A stretch of 37,223 bases of DNA from Pseudomonas putida (GCF_028682455.1 NZ_JANHLD010000007.1:1-37223), one strand, 5' to 3'. Counted from the stretch's first letter, positions 8,453-15,521 are shown. The notes: generated from the sequence alone by a model not told the origin. Program-made: numbers and translations.

Positions 8453-8487
8453 TTGAAATTGCAATTTCAGTGAGTAACCGCTATTAT
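8453..8487 (+). promoter_or_regulatory. Divergent promoter region and operator between virB1 and the hns-like gene
   Basis: A perfect 16-bp palindrome, TGAAATTGCAATTTCA (8454-8469), matches the one at 1930-1945 apart from the two central bases. On the plus strand TTGCAA (8459-8464) lies 17 bp before TATTAT (8482-8487), a good sigma-70 promoter for the 8504 operon. Its -35 is inside the operator. The virB1 promoter on the other strand must overlap the same site, but I cannot place its boxes with confidence. Confidence 0.78.
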
Positions 8488-8503
8488 GAGGGCAGTTGAG
8501 AAC

Positions 8504-8758
8504 ATGTCAAGCGAATGCGATGACAAAGATGCCGACAAGAGCAAGCCAGCGGGGAAACCGAAATCCGTGCCCACAACACGCGAACTGGAATTCGTACCAT
8601 TGGGAGAAAGACCGCCGCGAGGCCAGGCCAGGTACAGGGATCCAACCAATCCGTTTCATACGTGGAGCGGCAGGGGCAAACGCCCCGCTTGGTTGAAGGA
8701 GTATCTGGACGCCGGCAGACAGCTCGCGGAATTCGAGATACAGGAAAAGGAGGACTGA
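8504..8758 (+). CDS. H-NS-like DNA-binding domain protein
   Basis: The 84-residue product (ATG 8504, with GAGGG upstream; an ATG at 8486 has no site) ends in a typical H-NS C-terminal domain. The stretch ARYRDPTNPFHTWSGRG is followed by KRPAWL, matching the AT-hook-like loop that grips the minor groove. The N-terminal oligomerisation coiled coil of full H-NS (about 135 residues) is missing and replaced by a short charged segment. It may bind AT-rich DNA without forming filaments, or act by competing with host H-NS. First gene of a four-gene operon divergent from virB1. Confidence 0.83.
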   Translation: MSSECDDKDADKSKPAGKPKSVPTTRELEFVPLGERPPRGQARYRDPTNPFHTWSGRGKRPAWLKEYLDAGRQLAEFEIQEKED

Positions 8759-8761
8759 GAT

Positions 8762-9178
8762 ATGGGCGAAGTCGTTGAGCTGCCCGCAGGCAGAAAGCGG
8801 AACCGCCAGGTACAGAAGATCCGCACTGTGGCAACGAAGGATCGAGCAGCGAACGGTGAGCAACCGTCGTTCTTAGCAAAGGCTGCCTCGGGCGCTAAAC
8901 GCTTCGCCATCGATGCTTTGCGTATCACCACCGGCAACCTGTTCGGACTCGCAGGCCGGCTGCTTTGGTTTGTGCGCCGACCCATCAGCCTAGTGCTGAC
9001 GTTCGGCGCCGTGTCGATGCTAGTGGTGTTCGTGATCCAGGCAGCCAATGGCTGGCCTGATCCAAAGCTGGTTGTGCTGTCCATAGTCGGTTTGATCGTC
9101 TTCCTTGCCGCCTCGGGCGGCTACGACCGCCTGGCCCGCGCATTTTTTCACATCGAGCAGAGACTAAAAGGAGAGTAG
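8762..9178 (+). CDS. Small inner-membrane protein of the kikA operon
   Basis: The 138-residue protein has a basic N-terminal half and two hydrophobic helices (about 80-95 and 103-120) near the C-terminus, followed by an amphipathic tail. AAGGAGG precedes the ATG, three bases after the previous stop. I do not recognise the family. Its place between an H-NS-like gene and a KikA-like gene, divergent from the secretion operon, suggests a role in conjugation or plasmid spread. Confidence 0.72.
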   Translation: MGEVVELPAGRKRNRQVQKIRTVATKDRAANGEQPSFLAKAASGAKRFAIDALRITTGNLFGLAGRLLWFVRRPISLVLTFGAVSMLVVFVIQAANGWPDPKLVVLSIVGLIVFLAASGGYDRLARAFFHIEQRLKGE

Positions 9179-9182
9179 TCAT

Positions 9183-9500
9183 ATGAAACGATCAACGGTC
9201 GTCGTTGCCCTCTTGGCCAGCCTGGCACTGGTAGGCACCGCAGAAGCCCGTGACCCTTGCGAGACCATGATGTGCATGGCAGGCAAAGCAGGTCTCAAGG
9301 GCGGCTCGCTGGCAGATAGCGATTGCAGCGGGGCGGTATCCGACTTCTTCTCAATCGTCGTCAAGAAGAAGGGCAAATTCAAACCCGAGGCAACAGCCCG
9401 GGCCAGGGAAGAATTCTTGAATTCCTGCCCAGGTTCGGACAAAAACCAAGGCACCATCAGCCCGATAATTTCAATATTCGGCATGAAACGTTCGGCATAA
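9183..9500 (+). CDS. kikA: KikA/TrbM-family periplasmic protein
   Basis: The 105-residue protein has a signal peptide (about 1-22) and then the TrbM/KikA pattern: DPCETMMCMAGKAG, a third Cys in DSDCSGAV, FFSIVVKKKGKF, a TAR..R segment and a final Cys in SCPGSDKN. The Cys residues suggest a disulfide-bonded periplasmic domain. In pKM101 KikA affects conjugation and causes killing of Klebsiella recipients; in IncP plasmids TrbM accompanies the mating genes. AAAGGAGAG precedes the ATG. Confidence 0.84.
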   Translation: MKRSTVVVALLASLALVGTAEARDPCETMMCMAGKAGLKGGSLADSDCSGAVSDFFSIVVKKKGKFKPEATARAREEFLNSCPGSDKNQGTISPIISIFGMKRSA

Positions 9501-9518
9501 AACGTTAAGGAAATCTCT

Positions 9519-9860
9519 ATGGAAAATAGGACTCGCACTATCACCAAACTGTTGCCGGCATTGTTGCTGGCCACCGTTGGCCTAACTGGCTGCGCTACGT
9601 CGAAACAGGTGGATCAGACCAACGAGCAGCTACACCAAGTCAATCAAGGTCTGGTCAACATTTCGGCCCAGCTCGCCGCCCTAGAAGCGAAGGCAAACCG
9701 CCCTGCCCCAGCTCCTGCCCGTGGCTGCCTGCTGGGCGGTCAGATCTACTCACCGGGCGCAGTAGTCGCGGGTCGGATTTGCGAAGACACACGCGGCATT
9801 CGCATCAGCGACCAACCACCAGTGTACGGCTGGGGCCTACACACTAACCCACGGCGATAA
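9519..9860 (+). CDS. Outer-membrane lipoprotein with coiled coil
   Basis: The 113-residue product has a lipoprotein signal ending LTGC (Cys25). A heptad-like helix follows (about 30-60, QVDQTNEQLHQVNQGL), then a Pro/Ala linker and a small Cys-containing C-terminal domain (GCLLGGQIYSPGAVVAGRIC), resembling DUF1496-type domains. Last gene of the operon, followed by a strong terminator. The exact role is unknown; it may be a surface or periplasmic mating accessory. Confidence 0.75.
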   Translation: MENRTRTITKLLPALLLATVGLTGCATSKQVDQTNEQLHQVNQGLVNISAQLAALEAKANRPAPAPARGCLLGGQIYSPGAVVAGRICEDTRGIRISDQPPVYGWGLHTNPRR

Positions 9861-9870
9861 GCCTCCGCAG

Positions 9871-9893
9871 AAGCCCGCGTAAGCGGGCTTTTT
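9871..9893 (+). terminator. Rho-independent terminator after the kikA operon
   Basis: AAGCCCGC (9871-9878) pairs with GCGGGCTT (9883-9890), with a GTAA loop and a T run. It ends the 8504-9860 operon, 38 bp before repeat copy A. Confidence 0.88.
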
Positions 9894-10348
9894 CTTGCCC
9901 GTGCGAAACCTTGACCACGGCTTTCCTGCCGCGCACCTGGCCCGCCAGGTGCTGCGCGCTCCGCTTGCCCTCCGGCCTGTCGGCCTGCGCGGTGGCCTGC
10001 TGGCCACCTTGCCGCCCCTGCGCGTCCTGGGTGTGCTCATCACCCTCCGGCTGGCCGCTATCAGCCCTAATCGCCTACCCTCCGCTGGGCCTATGCCGTC
10101 AAGGGGCTTTCGCGGCATATGCTCACTCCCTTCGGTCGCTCCGCTATTCCACGGTCCCCATGACGGCGGCCCAGCTCCGGGTAGTCGGGGCTTACCGCGA
10201 CCAACCGAAGGCTGACGAGCAGATCCACCGGGGGAGACTCACGCTCCAGGGCAAAAGCGGGGCTGCACCCGCTTCGCGGGCGCGCTTTATGTTTACCTCC
10301 CGCTCCCACCTCGGCATCTAAGCAGCTCCGAAAAGCGCGCCGCGTCAA

Positions 10349-10411
10349 GTCAATTATTAGTCAAAGATTGTTTGACCAACAGTTGACGACAGCGCCCCGA
10401 TTTGAGATACT
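10349..10411 (+). promoter_or_regulatory. Promoter and operator of operon A
   Basis: TTGACG (10383-10388), 17 bp, GATACT (10406-10411). Just upstream lies GTCAAA-N5-TTTGAC (10360-10376), enclosed by a second pair, GTCAA (10349) and TTGAC (10383), so the -35 box is one arm of an outer stem. The same arrangement and spacing occur at the promoters of operons B, C and D. A repressor such as the KorA/ArdK-like protein at 22523 is the likely ligand (inference). Confidence 0.85.
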
Positions 10412-10417
10412 AACCAC

Positions 10418-10473
10418 GTCGAAGCAATACCGCCTCGACACCCCGGACACCAGCGGCGGCAACCGCTCCGGGG
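10418..10473 (+). promoter_or_regulatory. Structured 5' leader, copy A
   Basis: The expected transcript starts near 10417. Hairpin 1: GTCGA (10418-10422) with TCGAC (10435-10439). Hairpin 2: CCCCGGA (10441-10447) with TCCGGGG (10467-10473), a five-base bulge CACCA, then GCGG/CCGC closed by the loop CGGCAA. The shared stretch CTGCGAAGGAG follows and supplies the ribosome binding site. Identical in copies B and C, diverged but structurally conserved in copies D and E. Confidence 0.8.
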
Positions 10474-10495
10474 AATCTGCGAAGGAGATACACCG

Positions 10496-10864
10496 ATGAG
10501 CGCTTACGTTGTCGATCGTTTCCACATTTCGGCCATCCTGATGTTCACCTGCACCGGCAGGCCTGGCCGCGAAGCCCGCGAGATCCTTGAGACTCAGGGC
10601 CAGCAGTTGCTGGATGAAAACGTGCGTTCTGTGCGGGTCCGCTACCCCCGCGAAAACACCCCCGACAAGCTGTTCCTGCTGGATACCGACGTGCGCCGGC
10701 TCTCGGCCCTGGAAGTCCTCAAACTGATCGAATGCCTTGAGCACCAGTCGAGCGAGGCCAGCGACTACTACTCGACCCCTGCGTTTCGCACCCTGCACGC
10801 AATTCGCCAGTCGGCACAGCGCAAGCTGCCCGGTTGGGACCAGGCTAAATGGGATTACGCCTGA
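10496..10864 (+). CDS. Unknown protein, first gene of operon A
   Basis: The 122-residue soluble protein has no recognisable domain. It carries a basic, Arg/Glu-rich middle (about 45-60) and a C-terminal segment with Trp residues (LPGWDQAKWDYA). The start is fixed by AAGGAG within the shared leader. The stop overlaps the next ATG (TGATG), so translation is coupled. Its place behind the shared leading-region promoter suggests an establishment or anti-defence role, but the sequence alone does not show one. Confidence 0.75.
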   Translation: MSAYVVDRFHISAILMFTCTGRPGREAREILETQGQQLLDENVRSVRVRYPRENTPDKLFLLDTDVRRLSALEVLKLIECLEHQSSEASDYYSTPAFRTLHAIRQSAQRKLPGWDQAKWDYA

Positions 10865-11211
10865 TGGCCCCCGCCACCCAGCACGTAGCGCCCATGTGGC
10901 GCTACTCCCTTCGGTGGTGCCTGCCGCACCAGCCCTGCCCTGGCGACTTCGAGTTGCTGGTGATCGAGGCCCCAGCGGGGACGCGAATGCCGGAAGAAAT
11001 GCACCAGGCTTGGAAGCGCCGCCCCGAGGGTTACGGTGTTTGCCTGGACTTCCCCCAGTCCCGCGCCGTCAAGCGCTGGAGTGCCGAGGCCAAAGGCCGG
11101 GTACGCAAGCAGAAGATGGCCAAGCGCATCGAGAAGGCCGCGCCGCTGTTCGCTGACGAGTTGATCGCCCGCGAGCTGGAGCAGCGCCCCGACTACTTCA
11201 AGGGGGAGTGA
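10864..11211 (+). CDS. Unknown basic protein of operon A
   Basis: The 115-residue protein begins at the ATG that overlaps the previous stop. The middle and C-terminal parts are rich in Lys, Arg and Glu (KGRVRKQKMAKRIEKAAP, about 80-97), suggesting a helical, possibly nucleic-acid-binding surface. I do not recognise the family. It ends three bases before the methylase-like gene. Confidence 0.75.
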   Translation: MAPATQHVAPMWRYSLRWCLPHQPCPGDFELLVIEAPAGTRMPEEMHQAWKRRPEGYGVCLDFPQSRAVKRWSAEAKGRVRKQKMAKRIEKAAPLFADELIARELEQRPDYFKGE

Positions 11212-11214
11212 ACC

Positions 11215-12297
11215 ATGCTCAGTACGCAGATCCGCCCAGCACAGCCTGGGCTGTTCACCGGCCAGGCCCTGGGCGTTGACGACTTCGAGCTAAGCCAGAT
11301 CGCCGCCGAGTTCAGCGCCATGAATTCGGGCGAGCTGGAGCACCACTTGTTCGACGCGCCCAGGCCGTCCGAGATCGTACGCCTGGGCGACAAGGTGGCC
11401 CGCTACACCCGGTCACACGGCTGGCTTGACCAGGCTGCCGCCCAAGCCCGCATTGCCGAATGGAAACGCCACGCCTTCGCCCAGGGCGAAGGGCGGGCCA
11501 ATGCTGACAAGGTAGTGCTGTCGCTGTTCGACCACACTGGGCAGTGGTCGCAGCCGTGGGAGGATGCCGGCTACCAAGTCCTGCGCTTCGACATACAGGA
11601 CAACCCCGTTACCGGCGACGTAAACGAGTTCGGCGCCGGCTTCTTCGGTGACTGGTTTGGCGACTTCGACGGCCTGGATATCTACGCCATTCTCGCCGCG
11701 TGCCCGTGCACAGAATTCGCCACCAGTGGCGCCCGATACTTCGCAGCCAAAGACGCAGACGGGCGCACGGTTGCCGCCGTGCAGCTCGTTCACCAGACAT
11801 TGCGCACCATTGAATATTTCCGGCCTGCCGTATGGGCCATCGAGAACCCGGTAGGTCGGATCGAGAAGCTGGGCGGCCTGCCGCCGTGGCGCCTGGCCTT
11901 CGACCCGCACCACCTGGGCGACCCGTACACAAAGAAAACCCTGCTTTGGGGCCGCTTCAATGCAAACCTGCCCATTGCGCCGGTCGAGGCCTCGGACGGC
12001 TCGAAGATGCACCGCAAGTTCGGCGGCAACCGCCTCGCCACCAAGAACGCCCGCAGTGCAACCCCGGAAGGGTTTTCCTATGGTTTTTTCATGGCCAACA
12101 ACGCCCAGGACAACCCAGCGATGGCCACCGCGTACAAGTACGACCGCCTGGACGCCGGACTGCTTCGCGCCGCGCTGGATGCTAATGTGTGCGCCCGCGA
12201 AATCGACGACCTCATCGCAGACGCTTATTACATGGATCTCGACGATTCAGAGGCCGAACGCATGCTGCGCGAAGCCACCCAAAATCGTCGTTTATGA
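11215..12297 (+). CDS. DNA cytosine methylase-like protein, no partner restriction enzyme
   Basis: The 360-residue protein has a core that resembles C5-cytosine methyltransferases. It has an SAM-binding motif I-like stretch (LSLFDHTGQWSQPWEDAGYQ, about 100-120), a motif IV-like ACPCTEFA with a Pro-Cys pair (about 163-168), and a motif VI-like AIENPVGRI (about 205-213). A GDPYTKKTLLWGRF segment follows. A normal target-recognition domain is not evident and the first 95 residues are unrelated. No restriction gene is nearby. It could protect incoming DNA from restriction, but the Pro-Cys-Thr in place of the usual Pro-Cys-Gln leaves activity uncertain. Confidence 0.78.
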   Translation: MLSTQIRPAQPGLFTGQALGVDDFELSQIAAEFSAMNSGELEHHLFDAPRPSEIVRLGDKVARYTRSHGWLDQAAAQARIAEWKRHAFAQGEGRANADKVVLSLFDHTGQWSQPWEDAGYQVLRFDIQDNPVTGDVNEFGAGFFGDWFGDFDGLDIYAILAACPCTEFATSGARYFAAKDADGRTVAAVQLVHQTLRTIEYFRPAVWAIENPVGRIEKLGGLPPWRLAFDPHHLGDPYTKKTLLWGRFNANLPIAPVEASDGSKMHRKFGGNRLATKNARSATPEGFSYGFFMANNAQDNPAMATAYKYDRLDAGLLRAALDANVCAREIDDLIADAYYMDLDDSEAERMLREATQNRRL

Positions 12298-12308
12298 GGA
12301 CACCAACA

Positions 12309-12632
12309 ATGGCCAAACAAACCAAACCCCTCGACCTAAAGGCCATCGCCCTGGCCGCCTTGGGCGGAGCAGTGCTGGGCGCTCCCGCCATCGTCGTAAT
12401 GCTTGACCAGCCAAAGGACATACCTGACCAGCCGTGGGATTTCCGCACGTTTAACCGAACTATCAAGCCAGGCAATGCCGGCTGTGAAATCCGAGGCCCC
12501 GATGGCCGACTAATGAACGATGCTTTCGAGGGTACTGCTCCAGGCCGCATCGTTATCGAGAAAGGCACCACCCTAACCATTCAATGCTTCCCACTGCAAA
12601 GCGGTGAGAAATGGACCCAAGCCCAGGAATAA
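12309..12632 (+). CDS. Small membrane-anchored unknown protein of operon A
   Basis: The 107-residue protein starts at ATG 12309, with GAGGA 13 bases upstream. One hydrophobic helix (about 11-32, Ala/Gly-rich) leads to an extracytoplasmic part with two Cys (in AGCEIRG and IQCFPL), which may form a disulfide. No family recognised. It sits between the methylase-like gene and another small gene. Confidence 0.7.
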   Translation: MAKQTKPLDLKAIALAALGGAVLGAPAIVVMLDQPKDIPDQPWDFRTFNRTIKPGNAGCEIRGPDGRLMNDAFEGTAPGRIVIEKGTTLTIQCFPLQSGEKWTQAQE

Positions 12633-12636
12633 AACA

Positions 12637-12897
12637 ATGCCTCTACCACAGCGCCAAAACATGACCCTGCGCGAGCAGGAGGATGCAGCCAAGATCCAGT
12701 GTTACGACTGGAACGCCCAGCACAAGGAAGGCGTGACCGTGACCTACGAAGAGTTGCTTGGCTCGGGCGAGACGATCCAGACCAAAACCTGCGGTCGAGC
12801 ATTCGTCATGTGCTGCCAAGCGGTCATCATGGTGGAGGATGTTTCGGGCGCAGTGTCGCTGGACCACTGCACCGTTGTCGCAGACAAAGCCGCGTAG
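12637..12897 (+). CDS. Small Cys-rich unknown protein, last gene of operon A
   Basis: The 86-residue protein (ATG 12637; ATG 12661 is an alternative) has Cys in IQCYDW, TKTCGRA, MCCQAV and DHCTVV, and a compact beta-like pattern with repeated Val and Thr. No known domain recognised. It ends operon A, just before a near-palindrome and a terminator. Confidence 0.68.
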   Translation: MPLPQRQNMTLREQEDAAKIQCYDWNAQHKEGVTVTYEELLGSGETIQTKTCGRAFVMCCQAVIMVEDVSGAVSLDHCTVVADKAA

Positions 12898-12912
12898 ATC
12901 CCGGCAAATGGC

Positions 12913-12940
12913 TGTGCAGTAAACGGTCGTTTGCTGCACA
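12913..12940. repeat. 28-bp near-palindrome downstream of operon A
   Basis: TGTGCAG at the left and CTGCACA at the right enclose AAACG and CGTTT arms around a GT centre, with one T/G mismatch per arm. It lies between operon A and the resolvase gene. It could be a recombination half-site of a resolution site, an operator, or part of a composite terminator. Confidence 0.6.
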
Positions 12941-12944
12941 CTTC

Positions 12945-12972
12945 AAAAAAAGCGCCGGAGGGCGTTTTTTTT
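12945..12972 (+). terminator. Rho-independent terminator of operon A
   Basis: A run of A leads into CGCC (12953-12956), a GGAG loop and GGCG (12961-12964), followed by eight T. The A run can extend the stem by pairing with the T run, so it may work on both strands. Confidence 0.82.
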
Positions 12973-12983
12973 GGGGCATAACT

Positions 12984-13018
12984 GTAAACTTTCTCGTAAA
13001 CTTTTCTGTGTCTACATT
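12984..13018 (+). promoter_or_regulatory. Probable promoter of the zinc ribbon-resolvase-rep operon, with GTAAAC repeats
   Basis: Two direct repeats, GTAAAC at 12984 and 12996 (12-bp period), are followed by a TACATT -10-like box (13013-13018). The -35 (TTTCTC, 17 bp upstream) is weak, as expected if the promoter is activated or tightly controlled. The GTAAAC copies overlap it and could be regulator sites. This is the only promoter-like sequence I see before rep. Confidence 0.5.
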
Positions 13019-13036
13019 AGGTGTACGGAAACTGCC

Positions 13037-13243
13037 ATGATGAGAAACCCCATCCCAACCGCGCTGTATGTGTACCGTTGCACCACATGCGGCCATGCTG
13101 GCCAGCTACACCTGGCCGAAACCGCTGCCGAGTTGACGACCGCTTGTACATGTTGCGGGGCCGAGGTCGTGGCCGAGTGGGATGGCGGCGTGGCGCTATC
13201 GACTGGCAAACCTGGGCAGCCACACGGAGGTAGCCATGCGTAA
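13037..13243 (+). CDS. Small zinc-ribbon protein
   Basis: The 68-residue protein has two Cys pairs, Cys15/Cys18 (CTTC) and Cys37/Cys40 (CTCC), spaced as in a rubredoxin-like zinc ribbon. A short acidic strand and a disordered tail follow. It overlaps the resolvase start by eight bases. It may be a small regulator of the resolvase or rep gene; no direct evidence is seen. Confidence 0.72.
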   Translation: MMRNPIPTALYVYRCTTCGHAGQLHLAETAAELTTACTCCGAEVVAEWDGGVALSTGKPGQPHGGSHA

Positions 13244-13853
13244 CGGCAAAGACACTTCAACCCTGGACATATTGACCGGTGGCCTGCGCATCGGATACGC
13301 CCGAACCAGCAAGCAGGACCAGAACCTGGACCTACAGCGAGACGCGCTTGTCGCCGCTGGTTGCACGCGGATCTATGAGGAACAGATCAGCGGCGCCAGG
13401 GCCAACCGCCCCGAGCTGGAGCAGATGCTAAAAGCACTCCGCCCAGGGGACACCGTTGTCGTGTGGCAGCTTTCCCGCTTCGGTCGCAGCCTCTCCCACC
13501 TGCTCCAGCTAATGGCCCAACTGGAAGCCATGCAGGTTCGCTTTGAATCGCTCACCGAACACATCGATACCAGCACGGCAGGCGGGCGGATGCAGTTGAA
13601 CGTATTCGCCACCCTGGCGGAGTACGAGCGCGAACTAAACCGCGAGCGGACCATGGCCGGCCTGGAGGCCGCCCGCGCACGTGGACGCAAAGGCGGTCGC
13701 AAGCCGACGCTTGGCGCGAAGGAGATCCGCGATATCAAGATCCTGCTGGCCGATCCCTTGACGACCGTCAGCGACGTGGCCGCCAGGTTCAAGGTCAGCA
13801 GAACCACCATCTACAAGTATCTGAGCAAGGAGGCCCAGCATGTCGTCCAATGA
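13236..13853 (+). CDS. Serine resolvase/invertase
   Basis: The 205-residue protein starts at ATG 13236 with GGAGG upstream. It is a small serine recombinase with about 15 extra residues ahead of the IGYARTSKQDQN motif. The catalytic Ser is residue 25. The GDTVVVWQLSRFGRS and EYERELNRERTMAGLEAAR segments are typical, and a C-terminal helix-turn-helix (VSDVAARFKVSRTTIYKYL) binds DNA. It probably resolves plasmid multimers, as ResP does in IncW plasmids. It overlaps the rep start by 14 bases. Confidence 0.92.
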   Translation: MRNGKDTSTLDILTGGLRIGYARTSKQDQNLDLQRDALVAAGCTRIYEEQISGARANRPELEQMLKALRPGDTVVVWQLSRFGRSLSHLLQLMAQLEAMQVRFESLTEHIDTSTAGGRMQLNVFATLAEYERELNRERTMAGLEAARARGRKGGRKPTLGAKEIRDIKILLADPLTTVSDVAARFKVSRTTIYKYLSKEAQHVVQ

Positions 13854-14973
13854 GTTGTTTGATATCGATCCCGACGTGGCCACCTCGCCCCTGCCGAAAC
13901 GTCGCACGGCTAAAAGCCCCTTGGTCGGGCAGGACGCAATCAACATCGACAAGTGGCGCAAGCGCATCGAGGCCGAGGCACGACCCGGCGAAACCTACCA
14001 GCAGGCGGCGGAGCGGCTGAAACGCGAAGAGGCCAAGAAACCGAAGGACACGGCACCAGGGCGCGAAGCGGTGAAGGCCTCAGCGGGACGCAAGCAAGTT
14101 GTGGTGCTCGAAACTCAGCTCGATTTCTGGATCGCTACCGGCCTGCCGGCGATCCCCAAGGACGAGCGGCCTACGATGGAGCACCCGATCTACGCCGTGG
14201 AAGACGGAGATACCAGGCAGATCACCTACGAGCACAACGGGAACAAGATCGAGATCATCCCCAGCGTTGCCGGTCGGGCGACCCAACATGACAAAGATAT
14301 CGTGCTGTTTTGCGTGTCGAAGCTGGTGGCCGCGATCAACGCCGGCATAGCCGTATCACCGACTATCGAGACGACCGCCCATGAGCTGTTGAGCTTCACG
14401 CGCAGCAGTACCAGCGAACGCGGCTATGAGCTGCTTAGCAAGGCGTTCGATAGGCTTACCGGTACTCGGATGCGAGCCACCTTTGAATCAACGAAAGACC
14501 GCAACGGCAGCCGGCGCTGGGTTGGCCTGCTCGATGACGTGGAGATCATCACCAGGGGCGCCAAGAACCGCATGTGCGCCATTCGGATAAAGGTATCCGA
14601 CACCACGTTTAACGCTGCGAAGGCCATGGATGTGTTGACCATTCCGGGCGACTATTTTGGGTTGCGCAGCGCCATTGCCAAACGCATCTATGAGCTTTGC
14701 CGGAAACATTGCGGCGATCAGGGCCAATGGAAGATTGGCCTGGCCCTGCTGCAAAAGAAGGTCGGAAGCGCCCAGGCCGAAAAGAAGTTTCGCGCCAAGG
14801 TCAAGGAGCTGGCCGAGGCCGGCAGCTTGCTCGACTACTTCATGACCTACCTGCCCGACGAAGACGCGGTGTTGTTCTTCAACAAGTCCGACGCCGGCAA
14901 AGCGGCCTTGCTCAAAGCCACGCGCAACGGTATCAAGAAGCCAAGCAAGGCCAAGGCCGCTCCCGCTGCATGA
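13840..14973 (+). CDS. repA: Replication initiator protein (RPA-type RepA)
   Basis: The 377-residue initiator resembles the RPA family found in IncW-type and related broad-host-range replicons. About 85 charged residues lead into a core with the LDFWIATGLPAIPKDERPTM motif and later HTH-like winged segments (about 170-290, including SFTRSSTSERGYELLSKAFDRL). A basic Lys/Ala-rich tail closes it. AAGGAGG lies inside the upstream resolvase gene, so expression is coupled. The iterons at 14984-15249 just downstream are the likely binding sites. It is the only rep gene in the window. Confidence 0.9.
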   Translation: MSSNELFDIDPDVATSPLPKRRTAKSPLVGQDAINIDKWRKRIEAEARPGETYQQAAERLKREEAKKPKDTAPGREAVKASAGRKQVVVLETQLDFWIATGLPAIPKDERPTMEHPIYAVEDGDTRQITYEHNGNKIEIIPSVAGRATQHDKDIVLFCVSKLVAAINAGIAVSPTIETTAHELLSFTRSSTSERGYELLSKAFDRLTGTRMRATFESTKDRNGSRRWVGLLDDVEIITRGAKNRMCAIRIKVSDTTFNAAKAMDVLTIPGDYFGLRSAIAKRIYELCRKHCGDQGQWKIGLALLQKKVGSAQAEKKFRAKVKELAEAGSLLDYFMTYLPDEDAVLFFNKSDAGKAALLKATRNGIKKPSKAKAAPAA

Positions 14974-14983
14974 GTCATGGCAA

Positions 14984-15249
14984 TTCGTCACTCCAGGGAC
15001 CGGAAGGGGGCAATAGACTGATGTGTAAGGGTTTTTATCTATTGATTCATGTGTGTTTGAACTGTACCGCAGCCCCTTCGGGGGCTTTATCTGCGCATTC
15101 GTCACTCCAGGGACCGCACCGAATATCGCGCCCCAAACGCTCCATCACTTCGGCAACCGCGATTCGTCACTCTAGGGACCGTCGGTTCGTCACTTCGGGG
15201 ACTGGGGTTCGTCACTCCAGGGACCGCCAATTTCGTCACTTCGGGGACC
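14984..15249 (+). repeat. Iterons of the replication origin
   Basis: Six copies of an 18-bp element, consensus TTCGTCACTYCRGGGACC, start at 14984, 15098, 15163, 15186, 15208 and 15232. A degenerate copy (14 of 18) at 15141 is in register, so five elements lie at 22-24 bp spacing, about two helical turns. The two outer copies near the rep stop may serve copy control. All are in the same orientation. Confidence 0.92.
15071..15086 (+). terminator. Hairpin after rep, probable terminator
   Basis: AGCCCC (15071-15076), loop TTCG, GGGGCT (15081-15086), then TTAT. It lies between iterons 1 and 2 and probably ends the resolvase-rep transcript before the main iteron cluster. Confidence 0.65.
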
Positions 15250-15366
15250 AGAACCACCCGCCAGCCCAGGTAAATCAAGGCCTCGCAAAACGCTAACAAC
15301 GCGCGCGCGTATTAACCCTTTAACTTAAACCTTTAACGGCCTTGGTTTGACTTGGCTTGTGGATAA
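15250..15366 (+). other. Origin of replication: AT-rich stretch and DnaA box
   Basis: To the right of the iterons is an AT-rich stretch (15311-15338) with direct repeats of CTTTAAC, a likely unwinding element. A perfect DnaA box follows (TGTGGATAA at 15358-15366, the complement of TTATCCACA). Iterons, unwinding element and DnaA box in this order form a typical theta origin. The rest of the segment up to the kfrA promoter shows no gene. Confidence 0.85.
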
Positions 15367-15521
15367 CTCACGGGTAGCGTTCGACGCCGATGCGGCGCAC
15401 ACCGAACCGGCACACCTGGCCAACCCGACACCCTTTCCATCTGCTGCTGCGCTCTGGTGCGGTGGCTCGCCCGCCGCGCTGGAGCGGAGCCAACAAGGCC
15501 AACTGGCCGCGTTAGCCTGTA

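Larger units (their letters stand above)
9931..10492 (+). repeat. Long direct repeat, copy A (562 bp)
   Basis: This is one of three direct copies (also 20057-20618 and 23223-23784) that align without a gap over 562 bp and differ at only a few bases. I saw three differences from copy B (all C/T, in the first 100 bp) and four from copy C. The first 400 bp are GC-rich and hairpin-rich (for example CACCTGG/CCAGGTG and GGTGGCC/GGCCACC), with no convincing gene. The last 150 bp hold a promoter, an operator and a structured leader ending at the ribosome binding site AAGGAG of the next gene. Confidence 0.95.

Noticed and set aside
9895..10348. Open frames of 85-136 residues on both strands inside the long repeats (also in copies B and C)
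   Set aside because: They are open in several frames at once because of base composition, have no ribosome binding site, and recur only because the DNA is repeated. I treat this stretch as non-coding.
13236..13853. Transposon resolvase as a sign of a mobile element
   Set aside because: No transposase or terminal inverted repeats are near it. Overlap with rep and the IncW parallel point to a plasmid multimer resolvase.
14984..15249. Origin repeats as a CRISPR array
   Set aside because: They are 18-bp iterons at 22-24 bp phase next to rep, with a DnaA box and AT-rich stretch, and lack spacer-sized gaps.
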